A stretch of DNA of 64,000 bases from Calditrichia bacterium (GCA_028284905.1 JANQQU010000072.1:186001-250000); one strand, 5' to 3'. Shown: positions 16,771 to 27,037, numbered from the stretch's first letter. The notes: generated by a model from the sequence alone, not told the origin. Translations and numbers: made by a program.

Positions 16771-17579
16771 AATTCGTCTCCCAAATTAAATACTTTTCGC
16801 AATCCCTCACCACTCAGGTTAAATGCGAAGACGGTTAAGAAAAGCGCCAGTCCCGGGAAAAAGGCCGTCCACCAATAATCGAGAAAACTGGTCCGGGAGG
16901 CAGTAATCATCAATCCCCATTCAATTGCCGGGGGAGTTGCGCCAAAGCCGATAAAACTTAATCCCGCCACTGCCAGAATCGCATAGCCCATATCAAGGGT
17001 GGCCTGCACCAGTAAAGGCGCAAAACTGTTCGGCAGAATGTGCCGGAAAAGCAACGCCGGCGTCGATGTGCCCATTGCTTTCGCGGCGGTTACGTAAGGC
17101 ATTTCTTTTATCACCAATACCTGGGCGCGCAATATGCGCACATACCAGGGGAACCAGGAAATTGCCACGGCAATGATCGCATTCTCCAAGCTCGGCCCCA
17201 GTGCAGCAGTAAAGATTACCGGCAACAGCAGGGGCGGAAAAGCCAAGAAAGCATCGCAAAGCCGCATGATTGCCTCTTCGATCATACCGCCCTTATAACC
17301 GGCAATTAAGCCCAGGGGAATTCCGATAATCAAAGCAATACCAACCACGCCCAAAGCAGCCAGCAAGGAAAGGCGCGCACCAAAAATTACCAGGGTAAAG
17401 ATGTCCTTACCGAGGGAATCCGTACCAAATGGATGGGCAAAAGATGGCGCCTCCAGCTTTTGTTCAAAGTGCATCACCGGGCCGGCATCTTCCGGATAAG
17501 GAGTAATGATGCCGGCAAAGATTGCCATCAGGGTAATCAGCACCAAAAAGAATGTTGTATACTTGAACGCTGCCGGCAA
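16767..17579 (-). CDS. Peptide-type ABC transporter permease (DppC-like)
   Basis: This 270-residue inner-membrane protein has about six transmembrane helices and the cytosolic EAA loop that contacts the ATPase (AAKAMGTSTPALLFRHILPN). The family-typical HPFGTDSLGKDIF follows the first helix. The start is TTG (17577-17579), supported by AAGGA 8-9 bases before it; no nearer ATG exists. The gene lies 62 bp after the DppB-like gene and overlaps the DppD-like gene. It forms the heteromeric channel with DppB. Confidence 0.9.
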   Translation of the reverse strand: MPAAFKYTTFFLVLITLMAIFAGIITPYPEDAGPVMHFEQKLEAPSFAHPFGTDSLGKDIFTLVIFGARLSLLAALGVVGIALIIGIPLGLIAGYKGGMIEEAIMRLCDAFLAFPPLLLPVIFTAALGPSLENAIIAVAISWFPWYVRILRAQVLVIKEMPYVTAAKAMGTSTPALLFRHILPNSFAPLLVQATLDMGYAILAVAGLSFIGFGATPPAIEWGLMITASRTSFLDYWWTAFFPGLALFLTVFAFNLSGEGLRKVFNLGDEL

Positions 17580-17641
17580 ATTCTGATTCCTTACACTTTT
17601 AGACTCAACATATTCTCATATAAAGCAAATACTTAAAAAAC

Positions 17642-18643
17642 TCAGGAAATACTAATACGCGGATCCAGCCGGCTATAAACAATGTCCAGGGCCAGATTGA
17701 TAACGCTGTAAACCAGGGCATAAATCATCGCAACACCGGTAACGGCCGGCAGGTCGTTGGCTAAGATGCTCAACACTGCAAATTGTCCCAGTCCCTGCCA
17801 GTCAAAAACTCTTTCTACCAGGAAAGTCCCGCCTAACAGATATCCATAAGCCAAACCGCTAATCGTCACCAGGGGGATCATGGCATTTTTCAGGGCGTGG
17901 ACAAAGAGTATCCGCCGCGGAGCGACACCAAATGCATGCGCCGTACGGATATAATCCTGCGATAATGCCTGGGAGATCGCATTACGAACAGTTCTGGTAA
18001 TCAACCCAAAACAGGCCATGGAAAGCGTTAACGCCGGGAGAAAGATGTGCTGCAGGGCATCGTGGAATTTATCGAATTCCCCGCTAAAGAGAGTATCCAA
18101 TAACAGCAAACCGGTCGGTTGATGTGCCGGCAGTGGCAATGCCCGTTGTCCCTGCAAAGGCAGCCAGTCCAGTGCACCGGCAAAAAACATTTGCAAGAGC
18201 ATTCCCAACCAAAAAATCGGAATCGCAATACCGGATAGGGAGAAATATTTTTCAACCTTGGAAAGCCAGTGCCCCGGGGCATTGGCTGCCAATACCCCCA
18301 GGGGAACGCCAAAGATTAAGCAAAACGCCATGGCCAGCGTGGTAAGTTCGAATGTGGCCGCAAATCTTTTCCCCAGTTCCGAACTGACCGGGCGGCGGGT
18401 TCGCAGTGAAGTACCAAAATCCCCCTGCGCCAAATTGAACAAATATTTTCCCAGTTGAAGATAAATCGGCTGATCATACCCCAACTCCACCCGGGCACGC
18501 TCCAATTGCTCCTGCGTCGGCCGGTCCCCGACCCACATCGCCACCGGATCTCCCGGGAGGATACGCACAATCACAAAAGTGATAATCGCGATCGCGGCGA
18601 TAACAAAAATGGAAAAAAATATTCGTTTCAGGATATAAGGCAT
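17642..18643 (-). CDS. Peptide-type ABC transporter permease (DppB-like)
   Basis: This 333-residue inner-membrane permease begins MPYILKRIFFSIFVI, the usual first helix of DppB/OppB, followed by RILPGDPVAMW. The EAA loop reads RTAHAFGVAPRRILFVHALK near residue 235. About six helices are visible. The start codon shares one base with the stop of the binding-protein gene (TAATG), so the two are probably translated together. Length and motifs are ordinary for the family. Confidence 0.92.
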   Translation of the reverse strand: MPYILKRIFFSIFVIAAIAIITFVIVRILPGDPVAMWVGDRPTQEQLERARVELGYDQPIYLQLGKYLFNLAQGDFGTSLRTRRPVSSELGKRFAATFELTTLAMAFCLIFGVPLGVLAANAPGHWLSKVEKYFSLSGIAIPIFWLGMLLQMFFAGALDWLPLQGQRALPLPAHQPTGLLLLDTLFSGEFDKFHDALQHIFLPALTLSMACFGLITRTVRNAISQALSQDYIRTAHAFGVAPRRILFVHALKNAMIPLVTISGLAYGYLLGGTFLVERVFDWQGLGQFAVLSILANDLPAVTGVAMIYALVYSVINLALDIVYSRLDPRISIS

Positions 18644-20310
18644 TATAGCGTTTCTGCTGGTTTATGATTTTCTTCTAAGGGATTTTTATCACGGTACAAA
18701 TTGTAAAAATAAATCGCTTCATAGGCTGGATTGGGACGGAATTGCCGGAATCGAGCCGACTTCCTTTTTACCAACCTTACTTTTAGATCGGCAACAAAAA
18801 TGGCGGCGGCATCATTGTAAAGCATTTCCTGCGCTGATTGATACAGCTGCGTTGACTTCTCCAGATTTGTGCCTTCCAGTATCATCGCTTCATCGACGGC
18901 GGCATCGAATGCCGGATTGGAATAATGGCTCAGGTTGAACAAGTTCGGTTGCTGTGTACGAAAGAGGCCGGCCAGCCAGTCACCCGGGGTTGCATAAGAA
19001 GGCCACCAGACCATCGATTGAATATGCGGAGCGCTTTCCAGTTTTTTCGCATCTTCCCAGATGACGTTCCACATACCGGGTTTTAACTCCAGGTCGATGC
19101 CAATTTGGGCAAGATTGTTCTGCAGCATCATCGCACATTTATGATAAGCATCGACCGAGGAAACGTATGCCATCTCCAGATTCAGTTTATCAGCATCGAT
19201 ATTGCTTTTTGCCAAATAGCTTCGGGCTTTTTCCAGATCAAACGTCGGTTGAGTTAAGTTTTCGGCGCGTCCCCACATGCCTTTCGCTACTGGTGCGGTG
19301 GCACGTTCCGCATATCCGTGGTAGATGTGCTCGATAGCCGCTTCATAATCGAACGCATGCAATATGGCCCGGCGCAGCAGCGGGTCGTTCAGGGGAGGTT
19401 TGGAAACGTTCAACAGGAACATCGCATTTCTCCAGCTGTCATATGTCACCACTTCCACTTCCGGATTATGCTTCATAGCGGCAATATTTTCCGGTGGAAT
19501 GACCCCGGCAAAATCCGCTTCACCGGTACGAATTAACTGCACGCGCGTTGCCGGTTCGGAGACTAACTTCAATTTAACATTCTCGAAATGTTCTTTCGGC
19601 CAGCCTCCCCAATATTGATCAAACTTTTTCAGAGCAATCTCATTATCCTGTTCCCAGTAATCCAGTTTGTAGGGGCCGGTGCCGGATGCATTGCCCCGTA
19701 AGAAATAACTATCGGTGCAATCGGCGATGGCCGGGGACATAATCCAGGCGCTGTATTGCGAGGCGGCAATTAAATCGATTGGTGCCGGATAGGATAATTT
19801 GAAAACGACAGTGGTATCATCGGGGGTTTCGACATCGCGCACCGCCGCCCAGATAAACGCGGCACCACGCCCCAGCCGCTGCACACGCTCAATGGTCTTT
19901 TTCACTGCCAGGGAAGTAAAATCCGTGCCGTCATGGAATTTCACATTACTACGCAGCTGGAAGGTCCAATTCAATCCATCTGCTGATTTTTGAAATGATT
20001 TCGCCAGGCCGGGACGGAAATGATACCCTCCGCTGGAGTCCCCGGTATACCAGTGCAACGGTTCGTAAATGTTGGCCAGCGGAAGCACTTCCAGCGAGAA
20101 GGCCACAGCGGGATCCCAATCCTTCACATCTTCATACATCGCATAGACAATGGTGTTTGGATCACCGGGATTCTGATATTTTTTGCAGTTCAGGAATATC
20201 AGGATAAAAAAAACAACCAGGAGAATTTTCCATTGAAATAGCTTCAGCAGGGCTGTTTGTTCACGTTGACCTGCCCCTCTTTTTCTATCGCCCGGCACTT
20301 GCATTACCAT
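18643..20310 (-). CDS. Periplasmic solute-binding lipoprotein, family 5 (DppA/OppA-like)
   Basis: This lipoprotein of about 555 residues captures the solute for the ABC importer. A hydrophobic segment (ILLVVFFILIFLNC) ends in a lipidation cysteine near residue 42. The mature protein has the family 5 pattern: MYEDVKDWDPA, TFQLRSNVKFHDGTDF, SGTGPYKLDYWEQDNEI and LLRRAILHAFDYEAAI. The N-terminus before the signal is unusually long for a lipoprotein, so the true start may be internal (for example at a CTG or TTG nearer residue 20); 20310 is kept because it is the first clear start. Its beginning overlaps the end of the PorV-like gene by 7 bp, which ties the ABC system to the outer-membrane triad upstream. 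Peptides or similar amides are the likely cargo. Confidence 0.88.
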   Translation of the reverse strand: MVMQVPGDRKRGAGQREQTALLKLFQWKILLVVFFILIFLNCKKYQNPGDPNTIVYAMYEDVKDWDPAVAFSLEVLPLANIYEPLHWYTGDSSGGYHFRPGLAKSFQKSADGLNWTFQLRSNVKFHDGTDFTSLAVKKTIERVQRLGRGAAFIWAAVRDVETPDDTTVVFKLSYPAPIDLIAASQYSAWIMSPAIADCTDSYFLRGNASGTGPYKLDYWEQDNEIALKKFDQYWGGWPKEHFENVKLKLVSEPATRVQLIRTGEADFAGVIPPENIAAMKHNPEVEVVTYDSWRNAMFLLNVSKPPLNDPLLRRAILHAFDYEAAIEHIYHGYAERATAPVAKGMWGRAENLTQPTFDLEKARSYLAKSNIDADKLNLEMAYVSSVDAYHKCAMMLQNNLAQIGIDLELKPGMWNVIWEDAKKLESAPHIQSMVWWPSYATPGDWLAGLFRTQQPNLFNLSHYSNPAFDAAVDEAMILEGTNLEKSTQLYQSAQEMLYNDAAAIFVADLKVRLVKRKSARFRQFRPNPAYEAIYFYNLYRDKNPLEENHKPAETL

Positions 20311-21338
20311 CTTAACCCGATGGCGAAAACCGAGATGGTATCGAGCAATCCATAATCGACGACGGCGACATCCAGATGCCAGTTGCTATTGCCGGTCCGC
20401 CAACCGATGCCGATGCCCCCGGAGATGCCCCCTTCATTTTCTTCCAGGAACAGCCCGCGATAACCGGCCCGTAAGTGGATTGATTTCCGATAGCTGTATT
20501 CCATCCCGAAATTAAGGCTGCCTAAATTGTCCTGCGGATAATAAGCATCCATCACAACCGTATAAACATGATGGGTACTTGTCGCGAATTTCCGGGAAAT
20601 GCCACTCCGCAAGGTGACCGGCAGCGGCCAGGATTGTAATTCCAGATTCGCCGGAATATTCGGGTTATTGCCGGTAAGGGGAGGATCAATATCATGCTGA
20701 ACGCGGGTATCCCGTCCGGACATTCGCATATCCCCGCCGAAATTGGAGATGCTCGCCCCAAAATCCAGCCCAAGAATTGGCGAGCGAAATATCGTCCCGA
20801 TATCAACCGCGGCGGTTTGGGCACTGCTATGCCAAATCCGTTGCTGTATGTATTTAAATGATGCGCCAATCTTTAAGCGATCGGTGATGTCCCGGGCATA
20901 ATAGACCGACAGAGACATATCGCTGGCATTGAAGCGTTCGCCGGTGCCATCCTGCTGGGTGGCGGTGCGCACTTCCATTTCACCGTAATTCATCATGGAC
21001 AAATAAGCCCCGATGTTGCCAAAATTGCCGGCGGAGATATTTACACCGATCTGATCGAGATTTATTTCCGCAAACCATTCCCCATGGGAAGCAAAAAAAG
21101 TATGGCGATTGTCCGACAAAGCAGCCGGATTCCAGATCGCGGAACTAATTCCCGGCCTGGAGACAGATCCGGCATTCCCCATCGCGCTGCCCCGCGGATC
21201 CGCAGACAATAATAAAAAGGGCGCGGCGACGGTTCCGGAATTGGATGTGTTTTGCGCGACCAGGCTGCCATTCAAGTGGAGAATCACAAGCGCCAAATAA
21301 AGGGCATATTTTCCAAAGCGAATTTTAATTGCAAACAT
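20304..21338 (-). CDS. PorV/PorQ-family outer-membrane beta-barrel protein
   Basis: This 344-residue protein has a signal peptide ending near SLVAQ. The mature start (FLLLSADPRGSAMGNAGS, then ISSAIWNPAAL) is the signature of the PorV/PorQ (UPF0164) family. Alternating strands follow to a C-terminal tryptophan typical of outer-membrane barrels (FAIGLRW). PorV is the shuttle of type IX secretion in Bacteroidota, carrying tailed proteins to the surface. Here the gene follows a large secreted protein and a TonB-dependent receptor, the same order as at 50768-57087. A dedicated carrier for the upstream protein is an inference from this repeated order. Confidence 0.85.
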   Translation of the reverse strand: MFAIKIRFGKYALYLALVILHLNGSLVAQNTSNSGTVAAPFLLLSADPRGSAMGNAGSVSRPGISSAIWNPAALSDNRHTFFASHGEWFAEINLDQIGVNISAGNFGNIGAYLSMMNYGEMEVRTATQQDGTGERFNASDMSLSVYYARDITDRLKIGASFKYIQQRIWHSSAQTAAVDIGTIFRSPILGLDFGASISNFGGDMRMSGRDTRVQHDIDPPLTGNNPNIPANLELQSWPLPVTLRSGISRKFATSTHHVYTVVMDAYYPQDNLGSLNFGMEYSYRKSIHLRAGYRGLFLEENEGGISGGIGIGWRTGNSNWHLDVAVVDYGLLDTISVFAIGLRW

Positions 21339-21423
21339 GTTTAATCCAGCATTGTTTGATTTTTAAAGAATACATCGGCAGCATGTTTTAGAGTTGCCAG
21401 AGATGATTTCGGAAATCAGAAGA

Positions 21424-24351
21424 TTATTTTATCAGGGCAAATTTACCGACCTTTTCCCCAATCCCCTCGGCCTCGACGTGATAGATATAGATGCCGTAAG
21501 CAACACCAATCCCGTCTTTCGACAATAAATTCCAACTGACGGTACCGGAAGCTAATCCGCCATCATGATGTAAAGTTTGCACCAGGTTGCCATTCACCGT
21601 AAATATGCGGATCGTTGCATCCACCGGCACATTGATAAAATGAATTCGCCGTTCTCCCCGCCCACTGAGCTGATTGTTCGGCGGTTCGAATATATTGGTA
21701 GCAACATAGGGATTCGGCACTACCGCGATGGCATCGAGGATGTCCGGGTTATTTTCCGTCGCGGATTGCGCCGCAACGGTGGTGAAACGGTAAACATCAT
21801 CACTCGTGAACGGTTTAGTGGTGGCGTAATGAAAAATATCTCCGGCTGCCGGCGGCAGCGGATTATCGGCCGGGGCGGTAAATATCGCCTGCCAGGAAGT
21901 AACCACACCATCTTCACCGAGCAATATAACAATGGCATCGCCGCTGGACCATTCGCCGTTCGCATCATTATCGACCAGGCCGAATCGACTTTCCTGATTG
22001 TCGGTTACATTCCAGATTTCAAAAGGTACCGGCAGGTTAAAGACATCGTCGGTTTTCTCTACCCCAAAGCGGATTTCATAATCCGCCGGATACGCTTCGC
22101 TATTGATGAATAATCCACCGGTAAACGCATAATTGGTCTCTCCGTTTAACCAACGACTGTTTTCCGGGTCGAAAAGCAGGGTATCTTCATTTACAAAGAG
22201 ATGAATCCCGTCAAAAACCGGATTGCCTTCTTCCCCATTGAGCAGAGAGGATTTATCAATGAGCACATCAGATTGATCGAGATCAGGACTTTTCCGGCGC
22301 ACCTGGTATGTCGTGGTCGGCAGTAGGGTATCGTTGAAAGAAATTTCATATTCCACCCCATTCTGAATGGCAAAAGGATCGATTAAATTGACCCGGACGT
22401 CTCCGGTACCGGGCCCACTGACTTTTTCAATACCATTTGCCAGCGCCGGCGCGGTATAGTTGACGGGGCGTTGATTCGGGGTAACAATAACCGTGTTGAT
22501 GTCGGTTTGCAGATTACCGGCTTCATCAATATCGATCACCTTGGTGCATTCGCTCGGTGAGATCAGATTGTTAATATCACCGCGATCGTAGGAGACAACC
22601 GCGTAATAATAGGTGACACCATTGGTGACGGTAGAATCGGTCCAGGTATGCTGCAAGCCAGTATTGCTACCGAGTTCAAACTGCACGCCATTGATATCGA
22701 CCGGATGGAATCCTGCAACCTCATTGACCAGGTCAAACTGGGCGATCGGTTCGTAGAAGGTCAGATTACCGTCCCCGTCAGTAATAGTGCGCACTTCGTT
22801 AAATCCGGGGTCGGTCGCCCGGTAGATCTTGTATCCTTCGAAGTCCTCGCCGGTTACCGGATCGAGGGAGAATTCTGCCTTCTTATCCCAATAGAGCGTC
22901 ACCCTGCCGTCCCCCGGCACTGCTGTTACCGTTGGCTTGTCCGGCGCGCGGGCAAAACGGTAATTGGAATTATAAATTTTCTGAACCACGTCAGCATTGC
23001 GGAATAGGTCTTCCTGATCTTCTCCCAATAATAGGGCAATGGAAAAGCGCTGGGTTTGCCCGGCCTTTAAGGGGAAATATCCGGAGCCATAGAGGAATAC
23101 AATATCGACGGTTTGCGGAGGCTGCGGAAAAAATCCCGGGGTAAGGCGGTTCCATATTTCCTCATCGTCGGAAACCCGCACATTCGGCCAAACGAAGGCG
23201 TTAAAGCTGGTCAGACCGATTTGGTCCGATTCATCAATATCGGTGGCATCAAAATTAGGTTCACCAGCGGTGGGGACGCCGTCGCCTTCGCCATCGTCGC
23301 CGGTATCGGGAATACCATCCGCGCCAACATCATCGCGCTCTTCCCGCCAGTCGCCATCATTATCGATACCGTCATCCCGTCTTTCATCAATCATGCCATC
23401 GTTATCGTTGTCGATGCCGTCAAATGGGTTGCCGGGACTTTCCAGGTATTTATAGCCGAAGTAACCAACCTCGCCTCCCCAAATACCGCGATTGTCATGA
23501 TCCCACTGGTAAACCATATCGAGGTCAATATCAAAGAATGAATCATCATCGTTCCAGTCATCAGCACCACCGACATCAGCATCGCCATACATCCCGAAGA
23601 CGACCTTATCGAGATCTTTATCGCCGACATTGGTGATTTCGTAGACCCAGAAAATGCAATCTTCCGCCAGCGGATGTGCCCACTGATAGCCACGGGTTTC
23701 CACCTGCAATCCCAGTCCACGCCGGGTGGAATCCTGGGAATCGGGGAAATAGGCAAACTCGGCATTTTCCCGATCGTCCATGATGTAGTAGCTCTCCTGA
23801 TCGGCGATAGCCACGTCCAGCCCGAACTCTCCCGGCCAGGCGCCGTCCCAGTTTGCCCCTCTGCCCGGCCAGGTTTCCGGCCAGGTTTCCGGTTTATCAC
23901 TCATGGCAACATTGTTTTGCCCGGTCGCTGTATATCCCGGCAAGGGCTGCCAGCCCCATACCTTGCCATCCGGCGAGAGATCGCCCCCTTCATCCGCGAT
24001 GCCCCCGATGATGCCTTCACTGACGATGTGAATTGTATCGCCGCTGGTACTAATCACTTCGGCGGCGGCAATCACCCCAAATTCAAAGATATAATTGTGA
24101 TTCGTCCCTTTCGGCCATTCCACCGCCGGCACCGTATAGGGAAAACCGATCGAGCCATAATTGTGGAAAAGTGTCCGGATCAAATTGCCGCTGTGAATGC
24201 CCTGCCGACGATCCTCCTGCCCAAATGATTTGCTGAGCTGCTTTTTCCGCATTTTAGAAAAAGCGTTGGCATCTTTCGTTTGAGTAAAGGTGGACATGCT
24301 GAAAAGAATGCAAAGCACCAATTGTAAAGAAATTAATGTTTTCTTATTCAT
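21424..24351 (-). CDS. Very large secreted protein with Asp-rich region, Fn3 and T9SS-like tail
   Basis: This 975-residue protein has a signal peptide at residues 1-23. The N-terminal half matches no enzyme family I recognise, but contains segments like FWVYEITNVGDKDLDKVVFG that its counterpart at 53944 echoes (YFIYEYVFKNTG). A run rich in DNDGD-type repeats (about residues 325-385, for example DGIDNDNDGMIDE) looks like calcium-binding thrombospondin type 3 repeats. An Fn3 domain (GDGRVTLYWDKK to YKIYRA) follows. The last 100 residues (VVPNPYVATN, ATIRIFTVNGNLVQTL, YGIYIYHVEA) are a T9SS-like sorting tail. It lies between a TonB-dependent receptor and a PorV-like barrel. The role is unknown; a surface partner of the receptor, in place of SusD, is plausible. 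Confidence 0.75.
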   Translation of the reverse strand: MNKKTLISLQLVLCILFSMSTFTQTKDANAFSKMRKKQLSKSFGQEDRRQGIHSGNLIRTLFHNYGSIGFPYTVPAVEWPKGTNHNYIFEFGVIAAAEVISTSGDTIHIVSEGIIGGIADEGGDLSPDGKVWGWQPLPGYTATGQNNVAMSDKPETWPETWPGRGANWDGAWPGEFGLDVAIADQESYYIMDDRENAEFAYFPDSQDSTRRGLGLQVETRGYQWAHPLAEDCIFWVYEITNVGDKDLDKVVFGMYGDADVGGADDWNDDDSFFDIDLDMVYQWDHDNRGIWGGEVGYFGYKYLESPGNPFDGIDNDNDGMIDERRDDGIDNDGDWREERDDVGADGIPDTGDDGEGDGVPTAGEPNFDATDIDESDQIGLTSFNAFVWPNVRVSDDEEIWNRLTPGFFPQPPQTVDIVFLYGSGYFPLKAGQTQRFSIALLLGEDQEDLFRNADVVQKIYNSNYRFARAPDKPTVTAVPGDGRVTLYWDKKAEFSLDPVTGEDFEGYKIYRATDPGFNEVRTITDGDGNLTFYEPIAQFDLVNEVAGFHPVDINGVQFELGSNTGLQHTWTDSTVTNGVTYYYAVVSYDRGDINNLISPSECTKVIDIDEAGNLQTDINTVIVTPNQRPVNYTAPALANGIEKVSGPGTGDVRVNLIDPFAIQNGVEYEISFNDTLLPTTTYQVRRKSPDLDQSDVLIDKSSLLNGEEGNPVFDGIHLFVNEDTLLFDPENSRWLNGETNYAFTGGLFINSEAYPADYEIRFGVEKTDDVFNLPVPFEIWNVTDNQESRFGLVDNDANGEWSSGDAIVILLGEDGVVTSWQAIFTAPADNPLPPAAGDIFHYATTKPFTSDDVYRFTTVAAQSATENNPDILDAIAVVPNPYVATNIFEPPNNQLSGRGERRIHFINVPVDATIRIFTVNGNLVQTLHHDGGLASGTVSWNLLSKDGIGVAYGIYIYHVEAEGIGEKVGKFALIK

Positions 24352-24373
24352 ATTTCGATTACACTCGCCAGTC

Positions 24374-27037
24374 TTAGTTCAATTTTAATCCCATTACGAT
24401 ACGCCGGGGTGGGGAATAATAGTCCGGGCGGTTGTTAAAATCCGACAATGGATAAAGTCCGGTATTGCCGACAAACTGATTTTGCAGCGTATAACCAGAT
24501 CGTCCGGTATCGCTGAATACGGTTAACTCATTTCGTTTATCAAAAACATTGTCAATGATGGCAAAGGCAGAAAAGCGAACGCCAGCCAGCCGAAAGCGAT
24601 AGTCCGCCCGCAGGTCGAAATTGAGAGTGGCCGGTTTTCGATCAGAATTTTCGAAAGATGTTCGCTGGTTTTGAAACGCCGGGGTATAGGGCAACGCACT
24701 GCCAAAATTACCAATAATGCTCACATTCCAGGATTCCGGATGTCCGAGAATTAACGAACCATTTATAGTGTGCCGCTGGTCCCAATCGAGGTAAACAACA
24801 TTCTTTTCGGATTCCCGGGGCGGATTTGCCAGTAGATCGAAAAAGAGCGCATTGGGATCGGATGCATTTCCGCGAACGATTTGAAATGTATGGTTGATAT
24901 TAATTCCCCACATATCCCGGAGCCGCTTTTCGAGATAAATCGAGAATCCTTTCGCCTGACCATAATCGCGATTTGTGTAGCGCACATAACGACTGCTGAC
25001 GTCATTATCCAAACGGAACTGTTCCTGCCCGAGCAGATTACGCATATCCTTGACAAAAACGGTAAAATCTACCGCGAGATCGTTCGTGAACTGCTGCTGC
25101 AAGCCCAATTCATATTGGGTAGTATTTTGCGCCTTCAGATTGGGATTGCCCATAATCGTCCGCAGCGCGCCCGGCAATACTTCGAAATCAGGATTTGTGT
25201 AGAGATACTGGAATGGAGGCATCTGGAAAAAACGCCCGAATGAAAAATGTAAGATGCCAGTAGCGGTTAGCGGGTAGGCAATTCCCAAACGGGGACTCCA
25301 CTGCGTTTTTATCTCTGCTGCTTCGGTCGCTGAGCCTTGTGGGTTTCCCGGATTGAGGGGTAAATCTGCGTTTGCATCAAAATAATCAAACCGTACACCG
25401 GCATTGACCACCACAGAGTTTAATTCGATTTTATCCTGCACATAAGCGGAGAACTCCTTCGGCCGGCGCAAATATTCGTTACTGCCAATTGCCGAAGTAG
25501 CAGGCACACTGGGCTGGAAGGGGAAAATCTCCACGCCATTACCATCGCGGGCAGCCTGAATGGAAAATTCCCGGAGAAAAAGACGATGCAACGTGCCGTC
25601 AATTCCGACCTTCAACTGATGCACTTTATTCACCTGCCAGGTAAAATTGGCGATACCGGTATGGGCGCGAGTTTCCCGTCGGAAATGCTGCGGCCCGGTG
25701 CCGCCGGTAAAGAAGCGGAACGCAGCAATATTCAGGCGGTCAGGATCGACGTAGCGGGGATCGAGCGGATCTTCAAACACATTGAAACGATACTCATTGG
25801 AACGGAAACCATATTGAATGCGGTAAAATGCGTTTTCCCCCACCGAACCGGTATATTGTAAGGAATGATTAAATCCTTTCTGAAACTGCTGATAATTGCC
25901 ATCCGGCGTATATTTAAATTCGTGGAAATATTCCTGATATTCCGCGTCATTCCACATGGCGGCGTAGGTTAGTTTTCCAGTGCCGAGGCGTTTGGTCAAT
26001 TTCCCCTGGATGGTATTGCGAAGAAAACTATTCATTGGCACGATTTCGCCATCGCCGCTCTGTTCGATGAACCAGTCAGCGGGATTGGCCGCATTCAAAT
26101 TGGTCGAGTCGCTGATCTGGAAATCACGCCGGCCGTTAATCCAGCCATCACTTTTGAATCGACGGAATGAAGTAAACAGGCGGAAGCCTAACGGTAATGG
26201 TCCTCCCAGGGAACCCTGCCAATTATAAACGTCGGTTGTGTTAAAACTTTCCCCATCGAGAAAAATATCGCTGTCGGTGGTATAGTAATCGCCGCTATAC
26301 CCCTCTGTCGAAAATTCCCATTTATCTTTCCCCTCGCGGGTGATGATATTGACCACCCCGGAAAGCGCCTGGCCATATTCCGCATTGAAGGTGCCGCTGA
26401 CCAAACTGAGTTCCTGCACAGCATTATTTTCTATCGCTACGGAAGGAAAGCCGGAATAATTATCGGTAATCGGCACGCCATCGACAACATAAGCGACCTC
26501 CGATGCGCGTCCCCCGCGAATGTGGATTAAACCATTTTCATCCTGCACGACGCCTGCTTGTTGTGCCAGTAGCTCGCTATAGTCTTCCACTGGCAAAGCA
26601 CGAATATCCTCGCCGGAAAACTCTGCGACAGTCGCTGTCTGGTCTCGGCGAATCAACGCCCGCTCGGCAACAATTTCTACCGATTCATCTAGTGCGACCG
26701 TTGCCTCCACCAGCTCGAACTGCAGATCGGTGGTAAAGTCGCTGCGAATTTCCACCCCGGTTTGCTTAACGGTTTGATAGCCAATAAAACTGGCGGTAAC
26801 GGTGTAATTGCCGGGAGGAATATTTAGGATGATAAATGAGCCGTCTTTGTCTGTAGCATCTCCCAGAAAAGATCCTTCGACCAAAACATTAACGCCCGGC
26901 AACGCTTCTCCAGTGCGCTTACTAAGCACCAGGCCGCGAATTTTCCCGGTTTCGCCGGCGGATATGGAAATATTCATTATCAGCAAGAAAAAAGGCAACA
27001 AGCAGACTAAAACCGCTTTGGTGGTAATTTGTCTCAT
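24374..27037 (-). CDS. TonB-dependent receptor with carboxypeptidase-regulatory domain
   Basis: This 887-residue outer-membrane receptor imports a solute using energy from TonB. A signal peptide (to about residue 28) precedes a carboxypeptidase-regulatory-like domain (GKIRGLVLSKRTGEALPG, residues about 31-115). The plug domain follows (IHIRGGRASEVAYVVDGVPI, then TFNAEYGQALSGVVNIITREG), and then a 22-strand-type barrel to the end. It is the first gene of the long minus-strand run leading to a peptide-type ABC importer and catabolic enzymes. That makes it the outer-membrane gate for the same solute, by inference. A sigma-70 promoter lies at 27181-27209, leaving a leader of about 137 bases. No SusD gene accompanies it. 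Confidence 0.9.
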   Translation of the reverse strand: MRQITTKAVLVCLLPFFLLIMNISISAGETGKIRGLVLSKRTGEALPGVNVLVEGSFLGDATDKDGSFIILNIPPGNYTVTASFIGYQTVKQTGVEIRSDFTTDLQFELVEATVALDESVEIVAERALIRRDQTATVAEFSGEDIRALPVEDYSELLAQQAGVVQDENGLIHIRGGRASEVAYVVDGVPITDNYSGFPSVAIENNAVQELSLVSGTFNAEYGQALSGVVNIITREGKDKWEFSTEGYSGDYYTTDSDIFLDGESFNTTDVYNWQGSLGGPLPLGFRLFTSFRRFKSDGWINGRRDFQISDSTNLNAANPADWFIEQSGDGEIVPMNSFLRNTIQGKLTKRLGTGKLTYAAMWNDAEYQEYFHEFKYTPDGNYQQFQKGFNHSLQYTGSVGENAFYRIQYGFRSNEYRFNVFEDPLDPRYVDPDRLNIAAFRFFTGGTGPQHFRRETRAHTGIANFTWQVNKVHQLKVGIDGTLHRLFLREFSIQAARDGNGVEIFPFQPSVPATSAIGSNEYLRRPKEFSAYVQDKIELNSVVVNAGVRFDYFDANADLPLNPGNPQGSATEAAEIKTQWSPRLGIAYPLTATGILHFSFGRFFQMPPFQYLYTNPDFEVLPGALRTIMGNPNLKAQNTTQYELGLQQQFTNDLAVDFTVFVKDMRNLLGQEQFRLDNDVSSRYVRYTNRDYGQAKGFSIYLEKRLRDMWGININHTFQIVRGNASDPNALFFDLLANPPRESEKNVVYLDWDQRHTINGSLILGHPESWNVSIIGNFGSALPYTPAFQNQRTSFENSDRKPATLNFDLRADYRFRLAGVRFSAFAIIDNVFDKRNELTVFSDTGRSGYTLQNQFVGNTGLYPLSDFNNRPDYYSPPRRIVMGLKLN

